Source: DASWJS01 sp036397035 (GTDB lineage: Bacteria; Actinomycetota; AC-67). From it: a stretch of 64,000 nucleotides of DNA. The stretch is taken from the NCBI GenBank assembly GCA_036397035.1, contig DASWJS010000021.1, positions 1-64,000 of the forward strand, written 5' to 3'. Under the pieces are notes generated by a model. The model worked only from the letters and a program-made list of their open reading frames with translations, made no database searches and had not been told where the DNA came from. The translations under genes and the position numbers were made by a program. This document shows, piece by piece, positions 1 to 11,078 of the stretch. How positions within the stretch are numbered: the stretch's first letter is position 1; each line of letters starts with the position of its first letter.

Positions 1-43
1 TGAGCGAACTCGGTGACGCGGCACGCGTCGCCGAGTCCGCTCA
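1..43. repeat. long imperfect hairpin downstream of serA
   Basis: Bases 1-20 and 24-43 are inverted copies (18 of 20 positions match) around a 3-base loop, so either strand could form a 20-bp stem. It lies 88 bases after the serA stop. There is no T-run on either side, so it is not a classical intrinsic terminator. It could be a factor-assisted terminator, an mRNA-stabilising hairpin or part of an element cut by the window edge. The rest of 44-130 shows nothing recognisable. Confidence 0.5.
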
Positions 44-130
44 CGTGTCCCCGCGGAGGCGAGCCCCGATCGCCCGCGACCCACCGCCGGACGGCCACCC
101 GACCGCCGCGAGAACGAACAAAGGCAGCCT

Positions 131-1696
131 TCAGCCGAGCGCGATGAACTTTGCGTCTTTGGCGCCGCTGCCTTCGGACAGCTCCTGCAACACTTCCGCC
201 GATATCGGCTGATCGACCGTCAAAGCCATGAGCGCCTCGCCGCCCCGCTCGCGCCGCCCAACCCGCATGTCCGCGATGTTGATGCCACGAGCGCCCAGAA
301 TGGTGCCGATCTTGCCGATCACGCCCGGCCGGTCGTCGTAGCGAAGGAACGCCATGTGCTCGCCCGGAGGCATGTCGAGCTCGAAGTCGTAGACGCCGGT
401 GATGCGCTCTTCCGCGGCGCGGCCCACGACCGTGCCCGAGACCGCGAACCCGCCCTCGCCCGTCAGTTCCAGCTCGTTGACGTAGGTTCGGCCCGTCGGG
501 TAGCGCTCCTCGGAGTATTCGAGCCCGCGGTCCGCGGCCAACAGCGGCGCGTTCACGAAGGTGACCGGCTCGTGCGAGACGGCGGCGAGCATCCCCTTCA
601 GCGCGGCCAGCGTCGTCACACGCGTGTCCTCGTCCGCGATCTGACCGTGATAGGCGATCCGCACCCGGTCGGCGCCCCCGATCGAGGTGAAGATGCGCCC
701 CAGCTTCTCAGCCAGCGGTAGGAAGGGGCGCAACGTCGAGCTGATCTCGCGGCCGACGTCGACGTTGACCGCGTACTGCGCCAGCTCGCCGCGCAGGGCG
801 AGCCCCACCTGCTCGGCGATCGTCGCGCCCGCCTTGTCCTGCGCCTCCTGGGTCGAGGCGCCGAGGTGCGGCGTGACGATCACGCTGTCGAGTGCGAACA
901 GCGGCGAGGCGGTCGTAGGCTCCTCGGTGAAGGTGTCGACCCCCGCGCCGCCGAGCGCGCCGGCCGCCAGGGCCGACGCCAAGGCCTCCTCGTCCACGAC
1001 TCCCCCGCGGCCGGTGTTGATCAGCCGCGCGGTCGGCTTCATCAGCGCCAGCTCGCGCGCGCCGATCATGCCGGTCGTCTCGGGCGTCTTGACCACGAGC
1101 ACGCACAGGAAGTCCGCCTGGGCGAGCGCGTCCCCGAGCGGGACCAGCTCGACCCCGATCTGGGAGGCGCGCTGCTTGGACACGTACGGGTCGTGCGCGA
1201 TCACGCGCATCCCGAAGCTCATCGCGCGCTGCGCGACCAGCGTCGCCACGCGTCCGAGGCCGAGCAGCGCGAGCGTCTTGCCGTTCAGCTCGACGCCGAC
1301 GAAGCGGGTGCGGTCCCAGACGCCTTCCTTCAGCAGGGCGTTCGCGGCCGGAAGGTTGCGCGCGAGCCCGAGGATCATCGCCATGGTGTGCTCGGCGTTG
1401 GAAAGGATGTTCGCCTGGGGCGCGTTGACGACGAGGATCCCGTTGCGCGTCGCGGCGTCCACGTCCACGTTGTCCACGCCCACGCCCGCGCGTCCGATCA
1501 CCTTCAGCGACGTGCCGCGCTCGATCAGCTCGGCGTCGGCCTTGGTCGCCGAGCGCACGATGAGCGCGTCGTAGCCCGCGATCGTCTCCAGCAGGGCCGG
1601 GCGGTCCAGGTCGGTCAGGACGTCGACGTCGTGGCCCTCCGCGCGCAGCGCCTCGATGCCGGCGTCGGCGATCGGCTCGGCGACGAGGACCTTCAC
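131..1696 (-). CDS. serA: D-3-phosphoglycerate dehydrogenase
   Basis: The 521-residue product oxidises 3-phosphoglycerate to 3-phosphohydroxypyruvate with NAD, the first step of serine synthesis in the cytoplasm. It has the full long-form layout: a substrate/NAD domain with the GLGRVA nucleotide motif, the catalytic segments INTGRGG, DTFTEEP and TPHLGAST, an intervening allosteric domain, and a C-terminal ACT domain (DDRPGVIGKIG) that normally senses serine. The GTG start at 1696 overlaps the upstream aminotransferase stop by four bases (GTGA) and gives the expected N-terminus (VKVLVAEP). The longer open frame upstream is the aminotransferase read out of frame. Two genes of one pathway are translationally coupled, so feedback by serine through the ACT domain is likely. 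Confidence 0.96.
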   Translation of the reverse strand: MKVLVAEPIADAGIEALRAEGHDVDVLTDLDRPALLETIAGYDALIVRSATKADAELIERGTSLKVIGRAGVGVDNVDVDAATRNGILVVNAPQANILSNAEHTMAMILGLARNLPAANALLKEGVWDRTRFVGVELNGKTLALLGLGRVATLVAQRAMSFGMRVIAHDPYVSKQRASQIGVELVPLGDALAQADFLCVLVVKTPETTGMIGARELALMKPTARLINTGRGGVVDEEALASALAAGALGGAGVDTFTEEPTTASPLFALDSVIVTPHLGASTQEAQDKAGATIAEQVGLALRGELAQYAVNVDVGREISSTLRPFLPLAEKLGRIFTSIGGADRVRIAYHGQIADEDTRVTTLAALKGMLAAVSHEPVTFVNAPLLAADRGLEYSEERYPTGRTYVNELELTGEGGFAVSGTVVGRAAEERITGVYDFELDMPPGEHMAFLRYDDRPGVIGKIGTILGARGINIADMRVGRRERGGEALMALTVDQPISAEVLQELSEGSGAKDAKFIALG

Positions 1697-2838
1697 GCCT
1701 GCGCGAAGACCTCTTCGGCGGCCGCGACGGCGTCGCCGCGCTTGACCGGGTAGCCTAGCTCCTCCAGCGCCAGCTCCAGCACGGCGAGCGCCTGCAGGAT
1801 CTCGCTGCGCTCGAGGTAGCCGATGTGACCGATGCGGAAGATCTTGCCTTTCAGCTTGCCCTGGCCGGGCGCGAAGATGATCCCGTACTTGGCGCGCACG
1901 AGCTTGGTGACCGCGGACCCGTCGATGCCCTCCGGGCACGCGACGGCGGTGACGCACACGGCTCGCTCGGGATCCTCGCCGAACAGCTCCAGGCCGAGCG
2001 CCTGCACGCCGGCCTTGACGGCCTTGGACAGCACGGCGTGGCGCGCGAGCGCGTTGTCGAGCCCTTCCTCGCGCAGCAACTTGATGGCCGCGGCGAGGCC
2101 CATGTACAGGTGGACCGCCGGCGTGTAGGGCGTCTCCGGCGGGTCCTTGCGCGCCGCGTCGCGCACGGTCGCCCAGTCGAAGTAGAAGCGCGGGAGCGTC
2201 GCGCGCGCGTTGGCCGCCCACGCGGCCTCGGACACCGCGACGAAGGCGATGCCGGGCGAGCCCATGAGCGCCTTCTGCGAGCCGCCGATCGCGACGTCGA
2301 CGCCCCAGTCGTCCACCCGCAACGGCGCGCCCCCGACGCCGGAGATCGAGTCGACGACGAACAGCGCCGGGTGGTCGCGCACGACCGCGCCGATCGATTC
2401 GATGTCGTTGACGACGCCGGTCGATGTCTCCGAGTGCTGGATGAGCACGCCCTTGATGTCGGGCTCGAGCGCCGCGGCGACGTCGGCCGCCTTCGCGGTC
2501 TTGCCCCACTCGTAGTCCAGGAGCTTCACGTCGAGCCCGTAGGCTTTGCAGATCGTCTCGAAGCGCTCGCCGAAGTTGCCGACCGACACGACCAGCACGC
2601 GGTCCCCTGGCGAGAAGCAGTTCACGACGGCGCTCTCCATCCCGCCCGAGCCCGAAGCTGTGAAGGTCAGCACGTCGTTCTTCGTGCCGTAGATGTCGCG
2701 CAGCCCTTCGGTAACCTCGGTCAGCACGGAGCCGAATCCGGGCCCACGGTGGTAGACGATCGGGCTACCCTGGGCCAGGAGAACCTCGGGGGGGACCGGC
2801 GTGGGTCCAGGCGTCATCAGGATCTCGGGTTTGCGCAC
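1693..2838 (-). CDS. class V aminotransferase (phosphoserine or serine-glyoxylate type)
   Basis: A 381-residue PLP enzyme of the class V aminotransferase family. The start MTPGPTPVPPEVL, the SGSGGMES segment and the Schiff-base lysine in GGSQKALMG (about K189) are intact. By sequence style it resembles serine-glyoxylate/alanine-glyoxylate aminotransferases, but its coupling to serA suggests it converts 3-phosphohydroxypyruvate to phosphoserine, a role some relatives perform. The GTG start at 2838 follows AAGGAG at 6-nt spacing. A TAGGAT hexamer at 2888-2893 on this strand could be the -10 element of the serA operon; no convincing -35 is visible. The substrate is inferred from context, not from diagnostic residues. 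Confidence 0.88.
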   Translation of the reverse strand: MRKPEILMTPGPTPVPPEVLLAQGSPIVYHRGPGFGSVLTEVTEGLRDIYGTKNDVLTFTASGSGGMESAVVNCFSPGDRVLVVSVGNFGERFETICKAYGLDVKLLDYEWGKTAKAADVAAALEPDIKGVLIQHSETSTGVVNDIESIGAVVRDHPALFVVDSISGVGGAPLRVDDWGVDVAIGGSQKALMGSPGIAFVAVSEAAWAANARATLPRFYFDWATVRDAARKDPPETPYTPAVHLYMGLAAAIKLLREEGLDNALARHAVLSKAVKAGVQALGLELFGEDPERAVCVTAVACPEGIDGSAVTKLVRAKYGIIFAPGQGKLKGKIFRIGHIGYLERSEILQALAVLELALEELGYPVKRGDAVAAAEEVFAQA

Positions 2839-2979
2839 TGCTCGCTCCTTCGCAGCTCGCCGGCGTCCGCGCGGGCCGGCACGGGCCATCCTACGTGACC
2901 TGAGCAGCACGTTCATCCGGGTTCTTGACGGTTCTGAGACCTGGATCGTCTGAGTTCGCCACCACGCCCGCACCAGGCG

Positions 2980-3576
2980 TCAACGACAGCGACCACGCAT
3001 GTGATCAACTTGGTACGGCTTGTCCCACACCAGCAAGCCGTCCGCGTCCCACGCCTTGGCGCGGACCTTCAGCCGGTAGCTCGCCACCGATGTTCGCCCA
3101 CACGTGTTGAGCACGGCAGCCGACTTTGGGTTCTTTGCACTGCGGGGGTCACTTGCGGAACCAGAGTTGCGGTCGGACCAGCCAGCCCCGGTGTTCTCCT
3201 GGATCTTCACCAATAGAGAAGTCTCACTGAAGCCGCCGGTGCACACGAGATAGGCCGCGCCAACGAACTGAGTGTTACTGCCGTCGGAAACGGCGCGGAA
3301 CTCGCCGTCGCTCGAGCAGTTGATCAGTGAGGTCATCTTCTCCACGTATCCTGGACCTGGATCGAAGGCCGGAGGGTCTTCCGCATAAGCCGCCGGGCCG
3401 CCGGCAGTGCCGTCATCCAAACACCAGGAGGGCATCGGCACGAACACAAACGGAATACCGGTGTCTACCTCACAAACCTCGCCGAGAGGATCAGCATGAG
3501 CAGCCAGTGGGAATACGATCGCGGCCAGACCCAATCCTGCGACCAAGGCAACACACAAGAGATTCGCCTTCCGCAC
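2980..3576 (-). CDS. secreted protein, paralog of the next gene
   Basis: A 198-residue protein with a clear signal peptide (hydrophobic core about residues 5-24, cleavage near AAHA-DP) and no membrane anchor. The mature part holds seven cysteines, and its first half carries the segments WCLDDGT and DPPAFDPGP. It shares roughly half its residues by eye with the neighbour at 3642-4238, including IQENTG, GWSDR, NPK and CGR, so the two are a tandem duplication. The GTG start at 3576 follows GGAGG at about 7 nt. Function is unknown. The coding sequence is less GC-rich than its neighbours, a sign of recent acquisition or relaxed constraint. Confidence 0.85.
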   Translation of the reverse strand: MRKANLLCVALVAGLGLAAIVFPLAAHADPLGEVCEVDTGIPFVFVPMPSWCLDDGTAGGPAAYAEDPPAFDPGPGYVEKMTSLINCSSDGEFRAVSDGSNTQFVGAAYLVCTGGFSETSLLVKIQENTGAGWSDRNSGSASDPRSAKNPKSAAVLNTCGRTSVASYRLKVRAKAWDADGLLVWDKPYQVDHMRGRCR

Positions 3577-3641
3577 CTAACACCCTCCAGTCGGGCGAAC
3601 GTTGTTCAGGGCAGTGTTCTGCGACGGATCTATGCGGGCGC

Positions 3642-4238
3642 CTACTTGCAGCGTCCGCGCCACGGACCAACCTTCCACGAATGATCCCCGACAAGGTTGC
3701 CGTTGTGGTCCCACACCTTCACTCGGAACTTCGCCCGGTAACTCGCAAGGGCAGTTCGGCCACAAGTGCTTGAGGCGACCGCGGTCTTCGGGTTCTTAGG
3801 GCTCCTCGGGTCGTCAGCAGAATCGCGATCCGACCATCCGCTGCCAGTGTTCTCTTGGATCTTCGCCAGAAGGTACGTATCGCTGAAACCACCCGAGCAT
3901 TCAAGGTAGGCTGCGGCGATCATCTGCGTGTTGCTCGAATCGCTGATCATGTGGAACTTGCCGTCCGCTCCGCAGTCGATTCTCGACGCCATCTGCTCGA
4001 CGAATTGTGGGCCTGGGTCGAACGGCGGAGGATCCTCGTTGTAAGCGAACGGTCCGTCGGGCGTGCCATCATCCAAGCACCACGGGGGCAACAGCAGAAA
4101 CACGCCGGGTACTACCGGATCCACCTCACATAGATCCTCAAGCGGGTCAGCCTGAACGGAGGTCGGCGCCAGCACTCCCGCGCACACCAACCCGAGCATG
4201 GCCGCGAAACTCAGAACCTGACTTCCTCTACGCCGCAT
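3642..4238 (-). CDS. secreted protein, paralog of the previous gene
   Basis: A 198-residue exported protein with a signal peptide (residues about 8-30, ending near SVQA-DP). The mature region matches the 2980-3576 product along its whole length: LCEVD, PWCLDDGT, DPPPFDPGP, IQENTGSGWSDRD, NPK, CGR and a Cys-Lys C-terminus. Cysteines sit at the same places, so a disulfide-stabilised fold is likely. The gap to the downstream copy is 65 bases, so they probably share one transcript. The ATG at 4238 has only a weak GGGGGG upstream. I recognise no known domain. Confidence 0.85.
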   Translation of the reverse strand: MRRRGSQVLSFAAMLGLVCAGVLAPTSVQADPLEDLCEVDPVVPGVFLLLPPWCLDDGTPDGPFAYNEDPPPFDPGPQFVEQMASRIDCGADGKFHMISDSSNTQMIAAAYLECSGGFSDTYLLAKIQENTGSGWSDRDSADDPRSPKNPKTAVASSTCGRTALASYRAKFRVKVWDHNGNLVGDHSWKVGPWRGRCK

Positions 4239-4620
4239 TGCGACCCCCCGACCTTGGGCGCGCGCCTAGCGCTACATCTATTCGTGGAATGGAATCCTAT
4301 GATATCAGTAATATCTCTCAGATGAGGTGCTGATCCCGAGTGCGTGTTCCTTCTAGTGAACCAGGCAGCAACAGCGCCGCGGACAGGTCGCTCGTCCTGC
4401 CCGCCAGCCTGAAAGTACCCTCCCTCGCAGGTGTCCTGACTATTGACGGGGAACATCTGCTTCACGCAGACACAGGCCTTGCGCGAGCACGGCTGGTGCA
4501 CCTGGAGTTGGGCGCAAGACTACTTGCACGGAGGATCATGAACATCGGCAGGCTCTTCCGCAAAAGGCCGTGCCGGGATCTGTCCCGGGCCGTCGCCCGC
4601 GCGGGCGCGGGGAGGCGAGC
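4239..4620. other. long, relatively AT-rich intergenic region
   Basis: This 382-base gap separates the divergent secreted-paralog and VWA operons. Bases 4260-4330 are unusually AT-rich for the window and include the dyad GATAT-CAGTA-ATATC at 4301-4315, upstream of the minus-strand paralogs and a possible operator. The right part holds a short reading frame at 4538-4624. No promoter hexamers fit well enough to call. Confidence 0.5.
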
Positions 4621-4624
4621 GTGA
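4538..4624 (+). CDS. possible 28-residue leader ORF coupled to the VWA gene
   Basis: ATG at 4538 is preceded by GGAGGA and the frame encodes a very basic 28-residue peptide. Its TGA (4622-4624) overlaps the GTG of the VWA gene (4621-4623), the same four-base GTGA junction seen between real genes here. It could be a small protein or a translational leader that controls entry to the operon. The spacing between the Shine-Dalgarno sequence and the ATG is short, and no homology is recognised. Confidence 0.3.
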   Translation: MNIGRLFRKRPCRDLSRAVARAGAGRRA

Positions 4625-6092
4625 GGAGGGCCGGCGCGCTCGTTCTGGGCGCCTCGCTGTGCACCGGGTTGTTCGCCGTCCCGGCGGCGGGCGCCGACTG
4701 CACGAGTTTGCCGCGCAAGCCCGACCGGCCCGAGGTCGAGGTCGCGCGCGCGAAGCTGCGCGGCGCCTCGTCCGTTCGCCTCCTGCCCGGGAAGGACAAA
4801 CGCGTCCATTACAGGCTGAGGCTTCCCGCGTCGCCCACGCCGCTGGACATCTTCTTCCTGCTGGACACCACCGGAAGCATGGATGCGGCGATCTGCAGCG
4901 TGAAGCTCGCGCTCTACGACATCGCCTTCGGCCTGGAGAAGACGGGCATCGACGTGAACTTCGGCCTCGGGTGGTACCGGGACTACCCGATCGCGCCCTA
5001 CGGCGACCCGGGCGACACGGCATACAAGCTCGAGCACAAGATCGGCCCGCTGGACGAGGCGATGATCGAGACGCTGCACGGGCTCGACGCGGGAGGAGGG
5101 TTCGACGGACCCGAGTCCGCCCTCCCGGCGCTGTACCAGGCCGCGACGGGCGAGGGGCAGGACGTCGCGCCGCCCGGGTCCTCGCCGGCCGACATCCCGG
5201 ACGGCGGGGAAGCCGGCTTCCGCGAGGGCGGCCTGCGGGTCATCGTGAACGTGACGGACGCCCCCTTCAACAAGGGACGGGCCTACCCCGGTCCGGCCTG
5301 GGCCGACGTGGTCGAGGCGCTCCGCGGGAACGACGTCTACCAGGTGGGCATCGCGGTGGGCAACCGCAACCAAGACCTCGAGCGGATGGCGTTCGACACC
5401 GACGCGGTCGCGCCGAAGGGCGGGCTCGACTGCGACGGGGACGGCTCGGCCGACCTCGACAAGGGACTCCCGCTCGTCTGCTCGATGGGTGGCGGCTCGG
5501 TCAACCTGGCCCCGACGATCGTGAGCATGGTCAAGGCGATCGAGGACATCGCGTCGGTGAAGTTCCGAGCGGCCGGGGCGGCTGAGGTCGTCGCCGCCGT
5601 AAAGCCGCCTGTCGTGCCCGACCTCGACATCACTCGTCCGCACCGGGCGGCCGTCCGCGTCCGCTATCACTGCGACAAGCCGAACGGCGAGCACATGGTC
5701 GAGCTGGTCGCCAGCGTCCGCGGGATCGAGGTCGCCCGCACACGGACCACGGTCACCTGCGACGCGCCGCCGGCCGTGCTTCCGATCGTGCAGGCGGCCG
5801 GGATCGCGGCCGCGCCGGCGCCCGCGCCGCAGCCGGCCCCGCAGACCAACCCGCAGGTGCAGCCACAGCCCGGCGCGCAGCCGGCCGGCGCGCTGGCGGG
5901 CGCGCCCGCCCAGGCGCCCAACCTGGCGACGGCGTCCTCCTCGGACACCGGCGACGAGACCTTGCAGATGAGCAGAGCACGCGCCACCCCACCGCTCGCG
6001 TGGATGGTCATCGTCCTTGCGATGTCGGCCGGAGCAGCATCCATGTTGTCAACAGCGAAGCGGCCGCAGCAGGCCACCGCACGGAGGGATCG

Positions 6093-6096
<4 letters not shown>
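4621..6096 (+). CDS. secreted von Willebrand factor A protein with C-terminal anchor
   Basis: A 491-residue exported protein. A signal peptide (residues 1-20, ending AAGA-DC) is followed by a short charged region, then a VWA domain starting about residue 75 with the metal-binding motif LLDTTGSMD, and then an Ala/Pro/Gln-rich linker (about residues 395-440). A C-terminal membrane helix (about 460-480, LAWMVIVLAM) precedes a short basic tail, so the VWA domain should face outside on a tether. The domain resembles integrin-beta-like VWAs. The GTG at 4621 is chosen because GGAGG lies 5 nt upstream and the signal peptide then begins correctly. The stop overlaps the ATG of the FtsH-type gene (ATGA), so the two are made together. 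Confidence 0.85.
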
Positions 6097-8249
<2,153 letters not shown>

Positions 8250-8360
8250 ATCCCCGCCGAGAATAGACTCCCGGCCATATACAAACCGCACGGGCACTGG
8301 CATACTGCCCACCCGAACTAGAGGAATCCGATACAGAACGCTCGCTCGCTCGCTCGCGCC

Positions 8361-9554
8361 TTGCCACGCACGACGTGGCTGGGTGTCGTCGCATTGGTCC
8401 TGGCACTGGCAGCCGTTGCGAGCATGCCGACGCGCGCGCGGGCGATCCAGGAGCCGCTTCTCACGTTCGTGAGCATGCCGGACTTCCTCAATGCCGACGT
8501 CGCCTCGACCACGAGCCTGCCGAGGTGGCAGCCGGGCGACCCAACCAGCACCAACAAGTGGTGGCGGGAAGCGATCGGGGCCGTGCTCGATGCCGTTCAG
8601 TCCCACGACCCGGACCTGGTGTTGGTTGCCGGCGACTTGGTTCACGGCGAGTGGCACAAGGACGAGGAGCGCGTGCGGCTGTTCGGCTCGATCCGGGGGC
8701 TCCAGCGCAAGCGGCTCGCGATCCACCGGGCGGGCGCGCTCTACTACGGCCGGTGGAAGCGGCGCTTCGCCGCCCGAGACTTGCCGGTGCACCCGACCCT
8801 GGGCGACCACGAGATCGGCGACAACCCGTGGCTCCCCGGGAAGGCGAAGACCAAGCTGGTTCGGACGTTCAAGAACACCTGGGCCCGCGCCTTCACCGAT
8901 CGCGCGGAGTACGGCATGCACCCGACCGGGACGGCCTACGACCGCACCGCGTATGCGTTCACCGTTCAGAACACGCTGTTCGTCGGCGTGGACGTCTTCC
9001 GCGCCCGCAAGAACGGCGTCGAGATCACGGTGCGGGGCGGACAGTTGAGGTGGCTGCGCGACCTCCTCGAACGCGCGCGGCTGGACCCGCGGATCGCGCA
9101 CGTCGTCGTCCAGGGGCACACGCCGGTCCTCGGGCCCGTGCGCGGGGACCACACCTCGGGCCTGACGATGGCCGGCGGCTCGTCGAGCGAGTTCTGGTCG
9201 ACCTTGAAGACCCTCGGCGCGGACCTCTACCTGGCCGGCGAGTTCCATGCGATCACCTCGATCAACGACGGCCCGATCGAGCAGCTCGTCCACGGGGGCA
9301 ACGTCGGCAAGGGCTCCTACCACTCGTTCGTGGTAGGCAAGGTCTACCCGGATCGGATCGAGCTGACCGCCTACGAGGCGCCCCTGTACCACTACCTGCG
9401 CAAGCGCACGCTGTGGAACACGACCTCCAACGGGCCGGCTGCGATCGTGGTCGTCGGCCTCTACGAGCCCGTCGGCACCTTGACCAGGATCGAGGTCGCC
9501 GGGCACACCGAATGGCAGGACCGAACCGGCGTCTTCATGCCCTACCAGCCTTGA
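8361..9554 (+). CDS. secreted metallophosphoesterase
   Basis: A 397-residue calcineurin-like phosphoesterase with a signal peptide (residues about 1-28). Metal-binding segments are recognisable: VAGDLVHGE, TLGDHEIG (the GNHE-type motif), VVVQGHTP and AGEFHAIT. The first GDxH-type motif is degenerate (SMPDFLNAD). A TTG start at 8361 is needed to include the whole signal peptide; the next ATG, at 8424, would remove it. The 111-base gap from the FtsH-type gene contains a short TAGACT hexamer and a CTCG run but no clear terminator, so it may be co-transcribed. Its 3' end overlaps ilvC on the opposite strand by 20 bases. The substrate is unknown. Confidence 0.8.
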   Translation: MPRTTWLGVVALVLALAAVASMPTRARAIQEPLLTFVSMPDFLNADVASTTSLPRWQPGDPTSTNKWWREAIGAVLDAVQSHDPDLVLVAGDLVHGEWHKDEERVRLFGSIRGLQRKRLAIHRAGALYYGRWKRRFAARDLPVHPTLGDHEIGDNPWLPGKAKTKLVRTFKNTWARAFTDRAEYGMHPTGTAYDRTAYAFTVQNTLFVGVDVFRARKNGVEITVRGGQLRWLRDLLERARLDPRIAHVVVQGHTPVLGPVRGDHTSGLTMAGGSSSEFWSTLKTLGADLYLAGEFHAITSINDGPIEQLVHGGNVGKGSYHSFVVGKVYPDRIELTAYEAPLYHYLRKRTLWNTTSNGPAAIVVVGLYEPVGTLTRIEVAGHTEWQDRTGVFMPYQP

Positions 9555-10545
9555 TCCAGGGCATCATCGAGCGGAGCTTCTTGCCGACTTCCTCGATCTG
9601 ATGGCCGGCCTGCTCCGCGCGCATGCGCTTGAAGCTCGAGGCGCCGGCTTCGTTTTCGGCGATCCATTCCTTGGCGAACTGCCCTGAGGTGATCTCCTCC
9701 AGGATGCGCTTCATCTCCGCGCGCGTCTCCTCGGTGATCACGCGCGAGCCGCGCGAGTAGTCGCCGTACTCGGCGGTGTCCGAGATCGAGTAGCGCATGA
9801 ACTCGAAGCCGCCCTCGTAGAGCAGGTCCACGATCAGCTTCAGCTCGTGCAGGCATTCGAAGTAGGCGATCTCGGGCTGGTAGCCCGCGTTCACGAGCGT
9901 CTCGAACCCGGCTTGGACCAGCGCGCTCGTCCCGCCGCAGAGCACGGCCTGCTCGCCGAACAAGTCGGTCTCGGTCTCCTCCTGGAAGGTGGTCTCGATC
10001 AGGCCCGCGCGCGTCGCGCCGATGCCCTTCGCGTAGGCAAGGCCGAGCGCGTGCGCGTTGCCGGTCGCGTCGCGGTGGATCGCGATCAGCGCCGGCGTGC
10101 CGATCTTCTCCAGGTAGGTGCGGCGCACGAGGTGCCCCGGTCCCTTCGGCGCAACCATGCACACGTCCACGCCCGGCGGTGGGTCGATCTGGCCGAAGTG
10201 GATGTTGAAGCCGTGCGCGAAGAACAGCGCGTCGCCGTCGCGCAGGTTCGGCGCGATCGACTCGTCGTAGGCGCGGCGCTGCGCGGTGTCGGGGATGAGC
10301 ACCATGACGAGGTTCGCCTCGTCGACTGCTTGCGCCGCCGGCACGGCGCGCACGCCGTCGTGCTCGGCTCGCGCGAACGAGGCCGACCCCTCGGCGAGCC
10401 CGACGCGCACGTCGGCGCCGGAGTCGCGCAGGTTGAGCGCGTGCGCGTGACCCTGCGAGCCGTAGCCGAGGACCGCGATCCTGCGGTCGTCCAGCACGCT
10501 CAGGTCGGCGTCGTCGTCGTAGTAGATCGTGGCTGCCATTCTCAT
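9535..10545 (-). CDS. ilvC: ketol-acid reductoisomerase (NADP)
   Basis: A 336-residue class I (short) acetohydroxyacid isomeroreductase, catalysing the second common step of isoleucine and valine synthesis. The N-terminal Rossmann fold has GYGSQGHAHALNLRDSG, and the metal-binding knotted domain includes TDLFGEQAVLCGG and ECLHELKLIVDL. The ATG at 10545 overlaps the ilvN stop (ATGA); a second ATG at 10539 is also possible because AAGGA lies 10 nt upstream of it. It is the last gene of the ilv operon. The final 20 bases overlap the convergent metallophosphoesterase gene. Confidence 0.97.
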   Translation of the reverse strand: MRMAATIYYDDDADLSVLDDRRIAVLGYGSQGHAHALNLRDSGADVRVGLAEGSASFARAEHDGVRAVPAAQAVDEANLVMVLIPDTAQRRAYDESIAPNLRDGDALFFAHGFNIHFGQIDPPPGVDVCMVAPKGPGHLVRRTYLEKIGTPALIAIHRDATGNAHALGLAYAKGIGATRAGLIETTFQEETETDLFGEQAVLCGGTSALVQAGFETLVNAGYQPEIAYFECLHELKLIVDLLYEGGFEFMRYSISDTAEYGDYSRGSRVITEETRAEMKRILEEITSGQFAKEWIAENEAGASSFKRMRAEQAGHQIEEVGKKLRSMMPWIKAGRA

Positions 10546-11066
10546 CCCGTCCTTTCGACCGCGCGCAGCGGCTTGTCGGTGATCGCCTTGTCCCCGCGAC
10601 CGAGCGCGACCAGGCCGGTGCGGACCAGCTCCTTCACGCCGTACTCGTGCAGCAGGTCGGTCAGCGCCGCCAGCTTGTCGGGCGCGCCGGTCGCCTCGAT
10701 CGTGATCGAGGCGGGCGCGACGTCGATGATCTTGGAGCGGAAGATGTCGGCGATCTCAAGGATCTGCGCGCGGGTGTCGGCCTTGGACCGGACCTTGATC
10801 AGCAGCAATTCGCGCTCGACCGATCCGGCGCGTTCCAGCTCGACGATCTTGATCACGTTGACGAGCTTGTTGAGCTGCTTGACCACCTGTTCCAGCGGCT
10901 GCGTGTCGACGTTGACCACGATGGTCATGCGGCTGACGTCGGGGCTCTCGGTCGGGCCGACCGCGAGCGAGTGGATGTTGAACCCCCGGCGCGCGAACAG
11001 CCCGGCGATGCGCGCGAGCACGCCGGGCTTGTTCTCCACCAGGACCGAAAGCGTGTGCGTTGCCAT
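10542..11066 (-). CDS. ilvN: acetolactate synthase small (regulatory) subunit
   Basis: A 174-residue regulatory partner of IlvB. The N-terminal ACT domain (residues about 4-75) begins LSVLVENKPGVLARIAGLF and is the usual valine-binding site; a second, ACT-like domain completes the typical length. AAGGAG sits five bases before the ATG at 11066. It follows ilvB by 12 bases and overlaps ilvC by four. Feedback inhibition by branched-chain amino acids is expected from the family, in addition to the transcriptional control suggested by the leader at 13541-13579. Confidence 0.97.
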   Translation of the reverse strand: MATHTLSVLVENKPGVLARIAGLFARRGFNIHSLAVGPTESPDVSRMTIVVNVDTQPLEQVVKQLNKLVNVIKIVELERAGSVERELLLIKVRSKADTRAQILEIADIFRSKIIDVAPASITIEATGAPDKLAALTDLLHEYGVKELVRTGLVALGRGDKAITDKPLRAVERTG

Positions 11067-11078
11067 AGCGGCTCCTTA

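Noticed and set aside
4340..4624. 94-codon frame upstream of the VWA gene
   Set aside because: Its first two thirds have no ribosome binding site or coding character; only the last 28 codons have a start with a Shine-Dalgarno sequence.
8339..8356. CTCG microsatellite before the phosphoesterase gene
   Set aside because: Only four to five units, too short to call a functional repeat, although it lies next to the start codon.
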